Origin: Pandoraea fibrosis
GTDB lineage: Bacteria > Pseudomonadota > Gammaproteobacteria > Burkholderiales > Burkholderiaceae
NCBI RefSeq assembly: GCF_000807775.2
Contig: NZ_CP047385.1
Coordinates: forward strand, 3,534,001-3,598,000
Direction: 5' to 3'
DNA length: 64,000 bases
The translations under genes were made by a program, and so were the position numbers. Below are positions 62,638 through 64,000 of this stretch, in pieces. The notes beneath the pieces were generated by a model. That model did no database searches and was not told the DNA's origin. It saw nothing but the letters and a program-made list of their open reading frames with translations. How positions within the stretch are numbered: the first letter of the stretch is position 1; each line of letters opens with the position of its first letter.

Positions 62638-63755
62638 GCCTGAGAAACTCCTTTAAGCGATCCGATTTGCAACGAGCCGTCCGCGGGGGCGGCGCTCGGT
62701 GGGGTGAGAGACGATACCGTGACGTCGACCACAGGCGTTGCCGTCGACGTCGCATCGATCAGAGTCTTGATTGCCGTCGATTCCGTGGCGGCCGCCACCG
62801 GCGCCTCGCGCTCGGCGAGCGCTTCGAGCAACGGTGCCGACGGCACGAAGAACAGCCCGCCCGTGACAGCGCTGCTGAAGTCGAGCAAGCGATCGTAATT
62901 GCCGGGCGGACGCCCCACGAACATGTTCTCGAGCATCTGCTCGATAGGTGCCGGGGAGCGGGCGTAACCAATGAAGTAGGTGCCGAATTCGGCCGAACCT
63001 GGGCGGCCGAACGGCATGTTGTCGCGCAGGATCTTGATTTCCTTGCCATCTTCCTCGAGCGTGGTCAACGCGCTGTGCGACCAACTGGGCTTCACGCCCT
63101 CATCGAGTTCGACGTCGGAGAGTTTGGTCCGCCCGATGATGCGCTCCTGCGCCTCGACCGGCAGTGCGTTCCAGCCCGTCATGTCATGCAGATACTTCTG
63201 CACGAGCACGTAGCTGCCGCCCTCGAATTCGGGATCCTCGTCGCCCATCACCGTGAATTCGAGCGCTTCCTTGCCCTCGGGGTTCTCGGTGCCATCGACG
63301 AAACCGACCATACTTCGCATATCGAAATAGCGGAAGCCATGCACCTCGTCGACCACGGTCACGGCGTCGCCCAGCTTGTTCAGCATGAGCGTCGCGAGAT
63401 CGAAACAGAGATCCATCTGATCGGCGCGGATGTGCAACAGCAGATCGCCGGGCGTGGCCGGCGCATGGCGCTTGCCCGAGCCAAATTCACGGAACGGATG
63501 CAGCTCGGCCGGACGCGGATCGCCGAACAGGCGGTCCCAGGCGTTGTCGCTGAAGCCCACCACACACGACAAATTGCCGGACGGCACGCGTTTGCCGACC
63601 GAGCGGACGTAGGCGGCAGCATCCGCACACCAGCCCCGCACGTTCGCGTGAGCCGCGTCGTCATCACGAATGGTCGCAACAAGGAAGATGGCGCTGCGGG
63701 TCACGGTGCCGGACACCGGCTGGGGTTCTGGAGGAGATGTCGGACGTTCGGTCAT
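62634..63755 (-). CDS. Dye-decolorizing (DyP-type) heme peroxidase, encapsulin cargo
   Basis: A 373-residue heme peroxidase. The DyP signature is GFVDGTENP with the catalytic Asp; also ADQMDLCFDLATLMLNKLGD, KPSWSHSALTT (proximal His region), NMPFGRPGSAEFGTYFIGYA and FVGRPPGNYDRLLDFSSAVT. After a Pro/Thr/Ser-rich linker the protein ends DGSLQIGSLKGVSQA, which contains the IGSLKG encapsulin targeting sequence preceded by a second GSL. AGGAAAG precedes the ATG at 63755. The product probably protects against peroxides or oxidises aromatics inside the shell. Confidence 0.95.
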   Translation of the reverse strand: MTERPTSPPEPQPVSGTVTRSAIFLVATIRDDDAAHANVRGWCADAAAYVRSVGKRVPSGNLSCVVGFSDNAWDRLFGDPRPAELHPFREFGSGKRHAPATPGDLLLHIRADQMDLCFDLATLMLNKLGDAVTVVDEVHGFRYFDMRSMVGFVDGTENPEGKEALEFTVMGDEDPEFEGGSYVLVQKYLHDMTGWNALPVEAQERIIGRTKLSDVELDEGVKPSWSHSALTTLEEDGKEIKILRDNMPFGRPGSAEFGTYFIGYARSPAPIEQMLENMFVGRPPGNYDRLLDFSSAVTGGLFFVPSAPLLEALAEREAPVAAATESTAIKTLIDATSTATPVVDVTVSSLTPPSAAPADGSLQIGSLKGVSQA

Positions 63756-63824
63756 TGCTTTCCTGCGTGGGACTGGGGTTCTCGACGCCGGTACCGTCAC
63801 TTCGGCCGGAACAGCGGGCCATAG

Positions 63825-63854
63825 GCTATCGGGCGGCGACTTTTGGTATGTCAA
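63825..63854 (-). promoter_or_regulatory. Possible sigma-70 promoter of the DyP-encapsulin operon
   Basis: On the minus strand TTGACA (63849-63854) is followed 18 bp later by GATAGC (63825-63830), 70-100 bp upstream of the peroxidase ATG. The -10 match is weak. Confidence 0.3.
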
Positions 63855-63949
63855 CTTTATAACGCAACACACCGTAATATGCCACTCCCATCGGCAGATC
63901 GGCGAGCAAAGCCTTGTGCGATGCGGCTTTGCAAGGGATGACGTCATTT

Positions 63950-63983
63950 ATGGCAATTTCGCCATTTTGGCGCCATTTTGGCG
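63950..63983. repeat. Clustered short inverted/direct repeats at the right edge
   Basis: TGGCAATTTCGCCA is followed by two adjacent copies of GCCATTTTGGC (63961-63971, 63972-63982), each with GCCA/TGGC inverted ends. They lie about 200 bp upstream of the DyP gene and could be operator half-sites. Confidence 0.55.
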
Positions 63984-64000
63984 TTGGGGGTGCGCCCCTA

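Overview
The window is GC-rich, densely coding chromosomal DNA of Gram-negative type (outer-membrane proteins, lipoproteins, LPS-modification enzymes, Tat substrates). Gene content, codon use and chained ATGA/GTGA gene overlaps suggest a betaproteobacterium of the Burkholderiales, probably close to Pandoraea or Burkholderia; the genus is my inference, not a search result. I found no tRNA, rRNA, CRISPR array, insertion sequence or prophage. The clearest composition break is an AT-rich spacer near 32.25-32.45 kb.

Layout. 1-7.9 kb: a sugar-acid catabolic block (enolase-superfamily enzyme, uronate-dehydrogenase-like SDR, Dabb protein, ketoglutarate-semialdehyde dehydrogenase, SnoaL protein, aldose epimerase, divergent RraA-like protein) under an unusual IclR regulator fused to a lactonase-like propeller. 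Three matching 5-5-5 operator palindromes mark three promoters of this block. 8.1-14.4 kb: lipocalin-like protein, APS kinase CysC, TPR-sulfotransferase, and a divergent type Va autotransporter. 14.6-17.8 kb: class V aminotransferase, Ldh2-type dehydrogenase, methyltransferase. 17.9-19.6 kb: GntR regulator and a zeta-like GST. 19.7-26.7 kb: ECF sigma/anti-sigma pair followed by a five-gene fatty-acid-modification operon; both units carry the same TGCATCC-N16-CGTAT promoter. 26.8-29.6 kb: arsenic resistance (arsH, arsR, arsC, acr3). 29.7-33.5 kb: hypothetical proteins, a DUF1311 protein and a porin-like protein.

33.7-37.6 kb: Crp-type regulator divergent from a flavoprotein / 2x[4Fe-4S] ferredoxin / Tat-exported solute-binding protein operon. 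37.7-41.2 kb: epoxide-hydrolase-like protein, DUF2946 protein, PepSY membrane protein with a His/Met-rich loop. 41.3-44.1 kb: citrate synthase with an N-terminal DNA-binding domain, divergent from a CoA-transferase with apparently permuted domain order; a 17-bp palindrome lies between them. 44.1-48.9 kb: degenerate GGDEF protein, FadH-like reductase, PadR regulator with twin operators. 49.0-55.4 kb: envelope proteins (YVTN propeller, sterol-desaturase family, Cys-rich duplicated lipoprotein, DUF4105 protein, lipase-like lipoprotein). 55.4-57.6 kb: RhlE helicase and a small molybdopterin-fold protein. 57.9-61.7 kb: two-component system plus ArnT-like glycosyltransferase. 61.8-63.8 kb: encapsulin nanocompartment with its DyP peroxidase cargo.

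The observations I consider most worth following are the IclR-propeller fusion and its three operators, the sulfotransferase/APS-kinase/autotransporter neighbourhood, the HTH-citrate synthase module, the Crp/flavoprotein/ferredoxin/orphan binding-protein module, and the ECF promoter pair.
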